The notes under the pieces were generated by a model. The model was not told the DNA's origin. It did no database searches and worked only from the letters and a program-made list of their open reading frames with translations. Of a DNA stretch of 64,000 nt, positions 39,395 to 48,482 are shown piece after piece. The translations under genes and the position numbers were made by a program. This stretch comes from Aphanothece sacrum FPU1. GTDB lineage: Bacteria; Cyanobacteriota; Cyanobacteriia; Cyanobacteriales; Microcystaceae. The stretch spans positions 124,001-188,000 of the forward strand of contig NZ_BDQK01000013.1 of the NCBI RefSeq assembly GCF_003864295.1, in the 5' to 3' direction. Each line of letters begins with the position of its first letter. Positions within the stretch are counted from its first letter, which is position 1.

Positions 39395-42307
39395 CTAAAT
39401 AGGAAACCGTTTTAACTGCATAATCGCTTCTCTAGCACAAGCTTGTAAACTGTTAGAAATACCAGGAATTTGGGGAATTTGCCACAAAATATCAATAGTT
39501 CGCCGTAACAAACGCACCAAGTCCCCCTCATCAAGACTTGTATTCTCACATAATACCTGCCAGTCTGCCCCTAAAGCCCACTGTTCTATTAATCCTACTA
39601 ATTCTAACTCTAACCACACAGGAATGCTTATATCATAGCGGCGTTGCGCTTGATTGAGTAAACGGCGCATTTCCACTAAACTGACCCCATTTTCCCCAGA
39701 TTGAGTAAATAATGCCAAAATTTCAGGAGAAGCTGGATAATTTGTCCAAGTATCAGGTCTTAATGTTTCCGTAATAATTGCACTCATGGCGGCCGCTAGA
39801 TGATGGGCCGGCAAATCCTCCAAAAATCCCGACATGATCACTAATCCTAACCATAACTCGTTTTCACCCCTCATGGTGGCGGCAGTTTTTCCCAATGGGG
39901 TGGGTTCATATTCTTCTAATGCCTTAAATTCTCGCAAAATTTCGATTAAATTGAGAAATTCTTGCCAATAATAGGATTGACGAGACTGGAGTTTCTGTAA
40001 TTTAATCTGACTTTCCTGGAGTTCCTCACGCAACTTTAACCTTTGATGGTGTAACTTTAACAAGCGTGTCGGATTTTTGTGTTGTGCTAAAGGATGCTGT
40101 TGTATTTGTTGTGTAGCATAATTAACACGCTGTTGCTGTTCTTCTACTTCTGGGTCTATTTTGATAGGGGTAGCACGTTCGAGTAACTGATCACAAATTT
40201 CCTTACTTACTTCATCTCCTTTGGGCCCTTTCCCTAAAGATAAGGTTTCTATACGAGGTACATTTAACTCGCTTAGGGTCGTAGGAGCCATATAAACGTC
40301 GCTAATATCGATAATATCACCACGTTTGACCAAATACCAATGATTATCTGACCCTAAGACTAAAATATGAGGAATTTGACCTGACCCTGTCACGAAGGAA
40401 ACCACCATTCCTAGTTGGGGGGTAGATACTTTGATGTATTTGCCTTTTAAATAAACTAAGTCTCCGATGTTTAGTTCGGCTAATTGGGGTAAAATTTGTT
40501 TTTTTCGGCTTTCTTCCGCTTGTTCTTGCAGAATTCTCAGAACTCTTTGTTCTTCTTTCAGTCTAGCTTTCAATTTCTCGTATCTTAGTAATTCCCCCTC
40601 TGTAAGTCCCCCTAACTCAATATCGAGTTTAACCACTTCCGTACTCAAATGGGCGATCGCTTTTTGTTCGGGTTCTAGTTTTAATTGGGCTAAATATTCG
40701 GCAAAACTACGCTCTAATAGGTCTTTTGCTTCATTTATCGTATGTTTTTGCAGTAGGTTTAATACCATCCCATAAGAAGGGGTAAAACAACTTTTGAGTG
40801 CCTCAGACAAGGTTGTAGCTAGATAAGCGGCTTCTTGCGCCCCTTCAAAGGGGCTTTGTATGGTGACTACATACCCCACCTCATCCATGCCCCGTCGTCC
40901 TGCCCTACCCGCAATTTGTAAAAATTCTGAGGGAGTTAACATATTATGCCCTTTATCGGTGCGTTTGGAGAGGGCAGAAATAACCGTAGTACGGGCCGGC
41001 ATATTAATTCCAGCAGATAGGGTGGCCGTAGCAAAGACCACTTTAACCAATCCCGCTTCAAACAACTGTTCTACTAATTCTTTCCAAACGGGCAAAATTC
41101 CGGCATGGTGGGCCGCAATACCTCTGGTTAGGGGTTCGAGGTGATCAGCTTTCACCAGTTGACAAGTACCGGCCAACAGTTGAAATAAATGGTTTTTACT
41201 CTCCTCATCATCTGCTAAATAGGCAAATAAGTCAGCCGTTGGGGATGGTTTGGCTAAAAACTCGAATAAGGGTTGATATAAGGAGGGGTTCTTCGTTTGA
41301 ACTTCTTTTAAGAGGGTTTCTTGTAAATTGGGATTTTCAGCTAAAAAGAAGGTTAATAGGTTATATTGTAGGGCGTGAGCTTCTTCTGGATTGACTAAGA
41401 CGATGCCATCGAGTTTTTGAACGGCTAGATCACAACCACGCCGACTAAAAATGACGTAAATGGCGGGTAATAAGTCCCTTTCATACAATTGTTGGATAAT
41501 CGTTATTAGGGTGGGACAGTCTTCTCGTTTCAGCCGTTTTGACTTTTTCCTGGGATTTTTTAGGGCTAAACTGCTGTTAATGGCGGTTTGTTGGCTGTTT
41601 AACAGAGGAAATAGTCCTTTTTTATTACTAAAATAGAATCGTAGGGGAACCGGTCGAAAATCTGAATTTATCAGTTCACATAAACTTGGCGTGCCTTGAT
41701 TTTCCTTGAGTTTAGCCCCAGTTTGTCGTACTTGATTAATCCAGTTGGTTAAGTCTTGGGGGTTGCCAATGGTGGCTGATAAGGCTACTAATTGGATAGC
41801 GGGGGGACAGTAAATGATCGACTCTTCCCATACTGTGCCTCTACCGCGATCGCTGATATAATGACATTCATCTAATACAACCGTTGCTACGTTTTCTAAG
41901 GAAGTCCCCACTTCTCCGATGGGGGTTTCATACAGCATATTACGGAAAATTTCTGTAGTCATAACGACTATGGGCGCATTGGCATTGACTACGATGTCTC
42001 CAGTAATAAGTCCCACTAAGGTGTTATCTGTTCCCTCTGGGGTTTGAGCAAATTTCTCTTGAAAGTCGCGGAATTTTTGATTAGACAGGGCTTTCAGGGG
42101 CGTTGTATAGAAAATACGTTTACCTAGTTGTAGGGCGCGGTAAATGGCATATTCTCCAATGGCAGTCTTTCCTGAACCTGTGGGGGCGCATACTACCACT
42201 GATTTTCCCACGGCTAAGGCGGCGATCGCATCTTTTTGGAACCCATCAAGTTTGAAGGGAAACAGAGCGTTTATATTTAGTTCAGAGGAATCGTTTTGTT
42301 GGTTCAC
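39395..42307 (-). CDS. Ski2/Mtr4-like RNA helicase with DSHCT domain
   Basis: The 970-residue product shows Walker A APTGSGKTAIGEYA, the box DECHYI, SATIGN, FATATLSAGINMPARTTVI, and motif VI QIAGRAGRRGMDEVG. The C-terminal quarter fits DSHCT. Such helicases unwind structured RNA for decay or maturation. No adjacent nuclease gene was found. It converges with the kinase-GUN4 gene with 34 bp between the stops. Confidence 0.92.
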   Translation of the reverse strand: MNQQNDSSELNINALFPFKLDGFQKDAIAALAVGKSVVVCAPTGSGKTAIGEYAIYRALQLGKRIFYTTPLKALSNQKFRDFQEKFAQTPEGTDNTLVGLITGDIVVNANAPIVVMTTEIFRNMLYETPIGEVGTSLENVATVVLDECHYISDRGRGTVWEESIIYCPPAIQLVALSATIGNPQDLTNWINQVRQTGAKLKENQGTPSLCELINSDFRPVPLRFYFSNKKGLFPLLNSQQTAINSSLALKNPRKKSKRLKREDCPTLITIIQQLYERDLLPAIYVIFSRRGCDLAVQKLDGIVLVNPEEAHALQYNLLTFFLAENPNLQETLLKEVQTKNPSLYQPLFEFLAKPSPTADLFAYLADDEESKNHLFQLLAGTCQLVKADHLEPLTRGIAAHHAGILPVWKELVEQLFEAGLVKVVFATATLSAGINMPARTTVISALSKRTDKGHNMLTPSEFLQIAGRAGRRGMDEVGYVVTIQSPFEGAQEAAYLATTLSEALKSCFTPSYGMVLNLLQKHTINEAKDLLERSFAEYLAQLKLEPEQKAIAHLSTEVVKLDIELGGLTEGELLRYEKLKARLKEEQRVLRILQEQAEESRKKQILPQLAELNIGDLVYLKGKYIKVSTPQLGMVVSFVTGSGQIPHILVLGSDNHWYLVKRGDIIDISDVYMAPTTLSELNVPRIETLSLGKGPKGDEVSKEICDQLLERATPIKIDPEVEEQQQRVNYATQQIQQHPLAQHKNPTRLLKLHHQRLKLREELQESQIKLQKLQSRQSYYWQEFLNLIEILREFKALEEYEPTPLGKTAATMRGENELWLGLVIMSGFLEDLPAHHLAAAMSAIITETLRPDTWTNYPASPEILALFTQSGENGVSLVEMRRLLNQAQRRYDISIPVWLELELVGLIEQWALGADWQVLCENTSLDEGDLVRLLRRTIDILWQIPQIPGISNSLQACAREAIMQLKRFPI

Positions 42308-42538
42308 TCACATTTAACTGTTTTTTAGTAAAGAGTTGCTTCTTATCAATTATTATAACATGGTTAGTTAATTTAATCGGACTTACTCACAAATGTTAAT
42401 CATATAGATAATTTATCCCTAAATAATTGACAATTGACAATTGATAATTAATTAATTGGGTTATCCATTATTCATTATCCCTTGTTGAAAGAGACTTTGT
42501 GTAAGTCTTGTTTAACTCATAAATTCCTCTCGTATAAG

Positions 42539-43426
42539 ATGTTTAATCTTCCTCTTGATAACCAAAATCTGACAGAAACGACTTCCATTAATTTGCTTAA
42601 ACAGATAAGATGTGAAGAAATATTAACTCCTTTATCTTCTGACCCTATCCTGACTACTTATGTGACTGAAGGAAGGGGAGAAACTCCTATTTTATTATTA
42701 CATGGTTTTGATAGTTCTCTCTTAGAATTTCGTCGCTTATTTCCTTTATTAGCAAAACATCATCCTACATGGGCTGTTGATTTATTAGGGTTTGGTTTTA
42801 CTCAGAGAATGACTGGTCTTTCTTTTAGTCCACGAGATATTAAGACCCATCTCTATTATTTTTGGAAAACTTTAATTCAAAAACCAATGATTTTAGTGGG
42901 AGCATCTATGGGAGGAGCAACCGCCATTGATTTTAGTTTAACTTATCCCGATATGGTCAAAAAATTAATTTTAATTGATAGTGCAGGGTTAGCTAAACCG
43001 CCTACAATTGGCAAATTTATGTTTCCACCTTTAGATTATTTATCAACTGCATTTCTTCGTAATTCCTGGGTGAGACAACAAATTAGTAGAGTTGCTTATT
43101 ATGATAAAAGTTTAGCTAGTAAAGATGCTCAAGTTTGTGCCGCGTTACACTTACAATGTCCTCGATGGAGTGAAGCCTTAATTACATTTACTAAAAGTGG
43201 TGGTTATGGTTGTTTTACTGAATATTTATCAAATTTAAAGATACCTACTATAATTATTTGGGGAGAAAATGATAAAATTTTAGGAACTAAAGATGCTACT
43301 AAATTTCAAGAATTAATTCCTGATAATGAGTTAATTTGGATTGCAAAATGTGGTCATGTTCCTCATTTAGAACAACCAGAAATAACTGCTGATAATGTTA
43401 TTCAAAGTATCTCTCCTAACAAGTGA
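42539..43426 (+). CDS. Alpha/beta hydrolase
   Basis: From the ATG at 42539 the product has 295 residues; the TTG at 42482 gives a less likely leader. The fold shows ILLLHGFDSSLLEFRRLFPL, the nucleophile elbow VGASMGGATAID (Ser), IIWGENDKILG (Asp) and CGHVPHLEQPE (His). The substrate is unknown. Related cyanobacterial proteins are annotated only as alpha/beta hydrolases. Upstream is a short tandem repeat (AATTGACAATTGACAATTGA). Confidence 0.85.
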   Translation: MFNLPLDNQNLTETTSINLLKQIRCEEILTPLSSDPILTTYVTEGRGETPILLLHGFDSSLLEFRRLFPLLAKHHPTWAVDLLGFGFTQRMTGLSFSPRDIKTHLYYFWKTLIQKPMILVGASMGGATAIDFSLTYPDMVKKLILIDSAGLAKPPTIGKFMFPPLDYLSTAFLRNSWVRQQISRVAYYDKSLASKDAQVCAALHLQCPRWSEALITFTKSGGYGCFTEYLSNLKIPTIIIWGENDKILGTKDATKFQELIPDNELIWIAKCGHVPHLEQPEITADNVIQSISPNK

Positions 43427-43462
43427 AGTTGGATTGAACAATGGCAAAACACAACAAAAATT

Positions 43463-43493
43463 ATGTGTTGGGTTTCGTTCCCTAACCCAACCG
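43463..43493. repeat. GTTGGGTTTCGTTCC palindrome
   Basis: TGTTGGGTTTCGTTCCCTAA and CCCAACC form an inverted pair. It is one of four loci with this type (16061, 43463, 51420, 59946). Confidence 0.8.
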
Positions 43494-43540
43494 ACAAAAA
43501 TACTTAGATTTCGGCTCTCCCGATATCTTGGTGTAAAATG

Positions 43541-43546
43541 TATAAT
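43541..43546 (+). promoter_or_regulatory. Probable -10 box of smpB
   Basis: TATAAT lies 65 bp upstream of the smpB start. No good -35 box was seen at 17 bp spacing. Confidence 0.4.
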
Positions 43547-43610
43547 AGGGGTCTTTTAATCCGTAGAATAAAACGCAGTAGATAAATAATTATGGTACTA
43601 TGGAAAGGTT

Positions 43611-44078
43611 ATGGGAACTCAAAATCAAACGGTCAAAATTCTAACTGATAATCGTAAAGCCCGCTTTCTCTATGAGATTTTAGAGACTTATGAAGTGGGT
43701 ATAGAACTATTGGGAACGGAAGTTAAGTCTATTCGGGCAGGTAAAGTGAACCTGACGGATGGTTATGGGTTAATTCGTAATGGGGAACTTTGGCTGATTA
43801 ATGCCCATATTTCGCCTTATCAAGCGAGTGGAATGTTTTTTAATCATGAACCTCGTCGTAGTCGTCGGTTACTGATGCACCGTCGAGAGATTAGTAAATT
43901 AATTGGTCAAATTGAACAAAAGGGATTAACTTTAGTTCCTCTAAAAATGTATTTTAAGGGAAGTTGGGTAAAAGTGACGATGGGACTAGGAAGGGGCAAG
44001 AAACTCCATGATAAACGAGAAACCATCAAACGTCGTCAAGATGATAGAGAAATTTCTAGGGCGATGAAACGAGATTAA
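43611..44078 (+). CDS. smpB: SsrA-binding protein
   Basis: The 155-residue protein brings tmRNA to stalled ribosomes. Conserved parts are [59 protein letters not shown] and the basic tail [19 protein letters not shown], which folds on the ribosome. The normal length is about 155. tmRNA itself is not in the window. It has a moderate ribosome site GGAAAGG. Confidence 0.96.
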   Translation: MGTQNQTVKILTDNRKARFLYEILETYEVGIELLGTEVKSIRAGKVNLTDGYGLIRNGELWLINAHISPYQASGMFFNHEPRRSRRLLMHRREISKLIGQIEQKGLTLVPLKMYFKGSWVKVTMGLGRGKKLHDKRETIKRRQDDREISRAMKRD

Positions 44079-44116
44079 AACAATTAACAATTAATAGCAG
44101 AAATTATTGTTGCAAA

Positions 44117-44383
44117 ATGATGACTATCGGCCAAACTTTACCCCTTATCGATATAGAGCAAAAACCTGAGATAATTTTCCCACAAGGTCAACAATTAGGG
44201 CTATATTTAGGAATATATGAGGATAAATTACGTTATTTTACTTCGGAGGGTCTATTAGTTCCTACTCCCGAAGAATCTGCCATTCAAGCGCAATGTTTAT
44301 TAGTACAAGAGCAAGAAAGAGCGAAACAACTAGAAGAAAGACTCAGAAGCTTAGGTATTAATCTTGATGAATTCAACAATTGA
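44117..44383 (+). pseudogene. C-terminal fragment of a Uma2-type protein
   Basis: The 88-residue frame ends with GQQLGLYLGIYEDKLRYFTS, PTPEESAIQAQCLL and a coiled-coil ERAKQLEERLRSLGINLDEF. This is the tail of Uma2-family (DUF820) endonuclease-like proteins of cyanobacteria. The N-terminal nuclease domain of about 130 residues is absent. The frame is open and starts with ATGATG, so a small protein could be made. It lies 38 bp downstream of smpB. Confidence 0.6.
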
Positions 44384-44384
44384 T

Positions 44385-44412
44385 AATTCATAATTCATAA
44401 TTGATAATTCAT
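44385..44412. repeat. Imperfect heptanucleotide repeat
   Basis: Copies of ATAATTC (with ATAATTG) follow the stop of the Uma2 fragment, before the amt promoter. This is the same 7-mer class as at 4141 and 48428. Confidence 0.8.
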
Positions 44413-44422
44413 AAGATAAATT

Positions 44423-44436
44423 GTATAAAAAGCTAC
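44423..44436 (+). promoter_or_regulatory. NtcA-type operator of amt
   Basis: GTATAAAAAGCTAC fits the NtcA consensus GTA-N8-TAC exactly. It lies 111 bp before the amt start codon. NtcA is the cyanobacterial nitrogen regulator and activates amt genes under ammonium shortage. A matching -10 box at the usual 20-24 bp distance is not convincing. Confidence 0.6.
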
Positions 44437-44546
44437 AATAATGACCGTACCAACTTAGTCAGATATTAAGATTTTAGATGAATCTTTTGATTGTCTCACA
44501 TGTTATGCACTAAATTTATTTAAAAGTAATTTTGTGTGTGGGAATA

Positions 44547-45974
44547 ATGCTCAAGAAAATTTTAACAGTCGGGCTTATTATAGGAGTGCTACTAGGATTT
44601 ATTCTGATTACTCCAGCACTAGCTGAACCGATATCGGACGGAAAGCTGACGGCTATTCAAACATCCGTTGATACAGCTTTTATGCTGATTTGTGCGGCTT
44701 TGGTACTGATGATGACTCCAGCACTAGCCTTTTTCTATGGTGGGTTCGTTGCTAAGGGAAATATCCTCAATACCCTGATGATGAGTTTTGTTTCTATGGG
44801 TATTGTGGGGGTTACTTGGATTCTGTGGGGTTATAGTCTTAGTTTTGACCCTGGAAGCCCATTTATTGGGGGATTAGAATGGTTAGGCTTGAATGGTGTG
44901 AGTCCCGAAGCAACGGGTTATTTACCGCAAATGCCCTATGAAGCAGGATTAGCAGCCGATAAAGTTGTCACGTCTTATTCTCCCACCATTTCCAATCAAA
45001 CCTTCATGATGTTCCAGGCCATGTTTGCCATTATCAGTCCTGCGCTGATTTCTGGGGCTATTGTGGAACGGATGAGTTTTGCTGCTTATTCTCTATTTGT
45101 GGGAATGTGGTCAACCTTGGTCTATTGTCCCATGGCCCATATGGTTTGGTCTAAAGGGGGATTTTTCGGATTATTTGGCGGTTTGGGGGCCTTAGACTTT
45201 GCGGGAGGAACAGTCATCCATATTGCCACTGGGGTTTCAGCTTTGACGGCCGCTATAGTTATTGGCCCCCGCAGAAAATATCCCCATCAGATTTCTGCCC
45301 CCCATAATGTGCCTTTTATCTTATTAGGGGCCGGTTTATTGTGGTTTGGTTGGTTTGGGTTTAATGCAGGTAGTGCTTTAGCTTCAGGGTCTTTAGCGGT
45401 TAGTGCCTTTGTTGCTACGAATACGGGGGCCGCATCGGCTATGATCATGTGGTTGATTTTAGAAAAAGTCTTAAGAGGCAAAGCTACAGCCATTGGTGCG
45501 GCTTCTGGGGCGGTTGCTGGTTTAGTGGGTATTACTCCTGCTTGTGGCTTTGTCACCCCTTTAGCTGCTATTCTTATTGGTGCGATTACGGCGACTTGTT
45601 GTTTCTTTGCCATCAGTCTTAAGGTTAAATTAGGCATTGACGATAGTTTAGATACCTATCCAGTACATGGTGTTGGGGGAACTATTGGGGCCTTGTTGAC
45701 AGGAGTTTTTGCGACAACTAGCATTAATGCGGCAGGAAAAGACGGTTTACTGTATGGAAACCCTCAACAAGTATTAGTTCAACTAGCAACTGTTGTGGTG
45801 ACTTATATTTTGGCCGGAAGCATGACTTTTATTATTCTCAAAGTGCTTGATGCTACTGTTGGTTTACGTTTGACACCGGAAAAAGAAAGTCAAGGTATGG
45901 ATATTAATGAACATGGGGAAGAAGGTTATGCTGAGGAGTTTCTTGGGGGTGTCAGCAATGCTATTCATGAATAA
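44547..45974 (+). CDS. amt1: Ammonium transporter (Amt)
   Basis: From the ATG at 44547 the product has 475 residues; the TTG at 44532 is unlikely. It has a signal peptide (MLKKILTVGLIIGVLLGFIL) and 11 membrane segments. Family motifs are MMTPALAFFYGGFVAKGN, WFGWFGFNAGSALASG (pore His region), and YPVHGVGGTIGALLTG. It imports ammonium in the plasma membrane, under probable NtcA control. The C-terminus (MDINEHGEEGYAEEF) matches the regulatory tail of Amt1-type proteins. No glnB gene follows. Confidence 0.95.
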   Translation: MLKKILTVGLIIGVLLGFILITPALAEPISDGKLTAIQTSVDTAFMLICAALVLMMTPALAFFYGGFVAKGNILNTLMMSFVSMGIVGVTWILWGYSLSFDPGSPFIGGLEWLGLNGVSPEATGYLPQMPYEAGLAADKVVTSYSPTISNQTFMMFQAMFAIISPALISGAIVERMSFAAYSLFVGMWSTLVYCPMAHMVWSKGGFFGLFGGLGALDFAGGTVIHIATGVSALTAAIVIGPRRKYPHQISAPHNVPFILLGAGLLWFGWFGFNAGSALASGSLAVSAFVATNTGAASAMIMWLILEKVLRGKATAIGAASGAVAGLVGITPACGFVTPLAAILIGAITATCCFFAISLKVKLGIDDSLDTYPVHGVGGTIGALLTGVFATTSINAAGKDGLLYGNPQQVLVQLATVVVTYILAGSMTFIILKVLDATVGLRLTPEKESQGMDINEHGEEGYAEEFLGGVSNAIHE

Positions 45975-46114
45975 AATGACTGTTATTATCTGTACTCAGA
46001 TATTATACTAAATCCGATTATCAAAGCCGAATGTGGGCTGAAATTAAGATTTGTGAATGTGTGGGGAAGGTTACTTTGCTTATGGTGCAAGATTAAGGCA
46101 TTAATGTCCGTCTC

Positions 46115-46774
46115 ATGTCTAAGCCATTTGCTATGAAAAATCTATTAAAAACCATACTTCTCGCGGTCACTATAATGGTCATAGCCCCCGTAAGTCAGAC
46201 ACTGGCAGCAACAATGGTCTTTACTGCCAACCTGACAGGCGCAAACGAAGATCCTCCCAATGCCTCACCAGGGCTAGGAACAGCCATTGTCACCCTTGAT
46301 GATATTGCCAACACTATGCGCGTTCAAGCGACCTTTAGTGGACTAACAGGGACGACAACAGTCGCTCATATCCACAGTGCTACGGCAGTTCCAGGTGTCG
46401 GTACTGTTGGAGTGGCCACCACTACTCCAACCTTTCCTGGTTTTCCTTCAGGAGTGACCGGCGGAACTTATGACCAAACTTTTAACATGACGCTGGTATC
46501 TTCTTACAATGGGTCGTTTCTAACTGCTAATGGTGGCAGTACAGCCAATGCTCAGATCGCTCTATTTAACGGGATTAAATCGGGTAGTGCCTACTTTAAT
46601 CTTCATACAACTGCCTTTCCTGGTGGTGAGATTCGAGGTTTTTTTGTATCCGTACCGGAAAAATCTTCTACACTAGGCTTCCTGGCCCTCGGTACTCTCG
46701 GCGTAGCTTCAACCTTCAAACGCAAACTAAAACCATCCAAACCTTCATCCAAGGAAATCACAAAAGTCTCTTAA
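46115..46774 (+). CDS. CHRD-domain PEP-CTERM protein
   Basis: The 219-residue protein starts with a Sec signal peptide (KNLLKTILLAVTIMVIAPVS). A CHRD domain spans about 33-175: FTANLTGANEDPPNASPGLG, VAHIHSATAVPG, AYFNLHTTAFPGGEIRGFF. The C-terminus is VPEKSSTLGFLALGTLGVAS with a basic end, a PEP-CTERM-like signal with VPEK. It is exported and probably placed in the envelope. An inner ATG at 46133 would also give a proper signal peptide. Confidence 0.82.
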   Translation: MSKPFAMKNLLKTILLAVTIMVIAPVSQTLAATMVFTANLTGANEDPPNASPGLGTAIVTLDDIANTMRVQATFSGLTGTTTVAHIHSATAVPGVGTVGVATTTPTFPGFPSGVTGGTYDQTFNMTLVSSYNGSFLTANGGSTANAQIALFNGIKSGSAYFNLHTTAFPGGEIRGFFVSVPEKSSTLGFLALGTLGVASTFKRKLKPSKPSSKEITKVS

Positions 46775-46814
46775 AAACCACCAATAAAAACTCATAATTA
46801 CCCCTTTATCGAAA

Positions 46815-46930
46815 ATTTGGGTTTAAAACCCTGTCGTTTCACGACGGCTTTGTGAAGAAAGTATTTGTAGGTTGCTAACCGTGAGAACGGGAGGAAACAG
46901 GTTAAACGTCCTACTCCGTGATCTCAAAAT
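46815..46930. other. Possible remnant of an IS200/IS605-type right end
   Basis: The stretch around CGTTTCACGACGGCTTTGTG and GTAGGTTGCTAACCGTGAGA then GGGAGGAAACAGGTT resembles the structured right end seen after some cyanobacterial tnpB genes. No tnpB frame is present. The identification is from memory of such ends and weak. Confidence 0.25.
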
Positions 46931-47008
46931 CTCTAGCCATCACTGGTATAAAGATAAGTCCAATAGAGTTCCCATAAATCTTGAAAAGTTTGCACAGGCA
47001 AATAATAC

Positions 47009-47070
47009 TAAATCCGGTTCTCATACTTACCTTATCCAATTAGCTTAAATTGTTATTAGAACCGGATTTA
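47009..47070. repeat. 62-bp element with 13-bp inverted ends (TAAATCCGGTTCT)
   Basis: TAAATCCGGTTCT (47009) and AGAACCGGATTTA (47058) are perfect inverted repeats round 36 nt. A half-copy TAAATCCGATTATC lies at 46009. The pattern is MITE-like. Confidence 0.85.
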
Positions 47071-47164
47071 GGCGATTGCTATAAGTCAACTTTGACAATC
47101 GGAATTGGTATAATTTTAGGACTGATGCAACTTTAATGACTTTGATTGTTTACGACATTGGGTC

Positions 47165-47287
47165 TATAGAACCCATTTGGGATCTTTCCCAGAATCTCTA
47201 CACAGTCAGGATTAAGAAGAAATTATCCAATTTGCTAAAACCATCATAAGTTCAATCTTTCGATAGAGATCCCAAATGGGTTCTATA
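47165..47287. mobile_element. 123-bp MITE with perfect 21-bp inverted ends
   Basis: Left end TATAGAACCCATTTGGGATC followed by T, right end AGATCCCAAATGGGTTCTAT followed by A; all 21 bp pair. The middle of 81 bp has no coding capacity. The ends begin and finish with TA, as expected for IS630/mariner-related MITEs. It lies 111 bp past the tpiA stop. Confidence 0.8.
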
Positions 47288-47291
47288 AAAT

Positions 47292-47330
47292 CCCAATTTA
47301 TAATTTATAATTTATAATTTATAATTCATA
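47292..47330. repeat. Heptanucleotide tandem repeat (TTATAAT)n
   Basis: About five copies of AATTTAT/TTATAAT with a final AATTCAT. It lies between the MITE and tpiA. The whole 624-bp gap 46775-47398 shows no gene. Confidence 0.9.
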
Positions 47331-47398
47331 ACTTATCACCATAGGTACGGGAGAGCCAAATCCCCCATTAATTGGGGGATTATGTAGTTATAAATCCC

Positions 47399-48124
47399 TT
47401 ATTGATAATTAACAATACGAGCAAATCCGACGGGGTCTAAACTCGCACCACCAACCAAAACTCCATCAATTTCTGATTGTGCCATAATCTCATCAATATT
47501 ATCCGGTTTGACTGAACCTCCATATTGAATAGTGACATTTTTATTAGACAATTGAGAACGAATAATGCCAACAACTCGATTAGCTTCAGTCGTTTCACAA
47601 GTATCTCCGGTTCCAATGGCCCAAATAGGTTCATAAGCAATTACTAAATTACTTTGATCTACACCCACTAAACCCCGTTTTACTTGATTAATAATCACGG
47701 TTTCAGTTTCATTGCCATCCCGTTGTTGTTTGGTTTCTCCAACACACAAAATGGGAGTTAAACCATGACGTTGAGCCGCAATAACTCGTAAATTGGCAGT
47801 TTCGTCTGTTTCTCCGAAATATTGACGGCGTTCACTATGGCCGACTACCACGAAATCTACCCCAAGTTCTGTGAGCATTTCCCCAGCAATTTCGCCCGTA
47901 TAAGCCCCTTTATCTTCCCAATGGATGTTTTGCGCCCCTAAGCGAATTAACCCCCCATGCAGACTCTTAGAAATGAATCCTAACGCGGTAAAGGGGGCGC
48001 ATAGAACCACTTCCCTTGCTTCGTTAGTTTCTTCTAGTCTTGATTTTAATACTTGCAAAAACTCCAACGCTTCCGTTTGAGTTTTGTGCATTTTCCAGTT
48101 ACCCGCAATGACAATTTTTCTCAC
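47399..48124 (-). CDS. tpiA: Triosephosphate isomerase
   Basis: The 241-residue enzyme of glycolysis and the Calvin cycle. Motifs are [18 protein letters not shown] (Lys), [17 protein letters not shown] (His), and [17 protein letters not shown] (Glu), ending with [18 protein letters not shown]. It is complete. No other glycolytic genes are near. Confidence 0.97.
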   Translation of the reverse strand: MRKIVIAGNWKMHKTQTEALEFLQVLKSRLEETNEAREVVLCAPFTALGFISKSLHGGLIRLGAQNIHWEDKGAYTGEIAGEMLTELGVDFVVVGHSERRQYFGETDETANLRVIAAQRHGLTPILCVGETKQQRDGNETETVIINQVKRGLVGVDQSNLVIAYEPIWAIGTGDTCETTEANRVVGIIRSQLSNKNVTIQYGGSVKPDNIDEIMAQSEIDGVLVGGASLDPVGFARIVNYQ

Positions 48125-48230
48125 AGCTATTCTAAATACTCTAATTCAACATCTTTGGCAAATTACAGTTTAATCCTTTAGGGGGATTATAGGGAAGTGT
48201 TAGGGGTGATGAGGTAGGGAAAGTGTGGGT

Positions 48231-48295
48231 GTAGGGGCGGGTTTATCTAATATATTTGTTATAATCTGCAAATTTTGTGAAAAACCCGCCCTTAC
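48231..48295. repeat. GGGGCGGGTTTATCTAA palindromic element
   Basis: Complete copy of the element at 9476-9537: GTAGGGGCGGGTTTATCTAA at the left, AAAACCCGCCCTTAC at the right, AT-rich middle with TTTGTTATAATCTGCAAATT. The 351-bp gap 48125-48475 contains nothing else but this and the heptamer array. Confidence 0.88.
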
Positions 48296-48427
48296 GGGGA
48301 GTGTGGGGAGGGTGAATTACTTGTGAAACATTGTTACCAAGCGAAAACCAATATGTGTTGTTCCTGTATCTGGTGATTGGGACTGATAGAGAAATACCTT
48401 GTTTATTTATGCCAATCTCTCTGACTA

Positions 48428-48482
48428 CATAATTCATAATTCATAATTCATAATTCATAATTCATAATTCATAATTCATAAT
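48428..48482. repeat. Heptanucleotide tandem repeat (CATAATT)n
   Basis: At least seven copies of CATAATT. The array runs into the stop codon of the disulfide reductase gene: on the minus strand its first repeat supplies the TGA. Confidence 0.95.

Noticed and set aside
44532-44546. Longer start of amt at the TTG
   Set aside because: The ATG at 44547 directly begins the signal peptide, and the upstream residues are not typical.
46815-46930. Cobalamin riboswitch-like sequence
   Set aside because: No B12-box (GCCACTG) and no following gene of B12 metabolism; an IS-end relic is a weak alternative.
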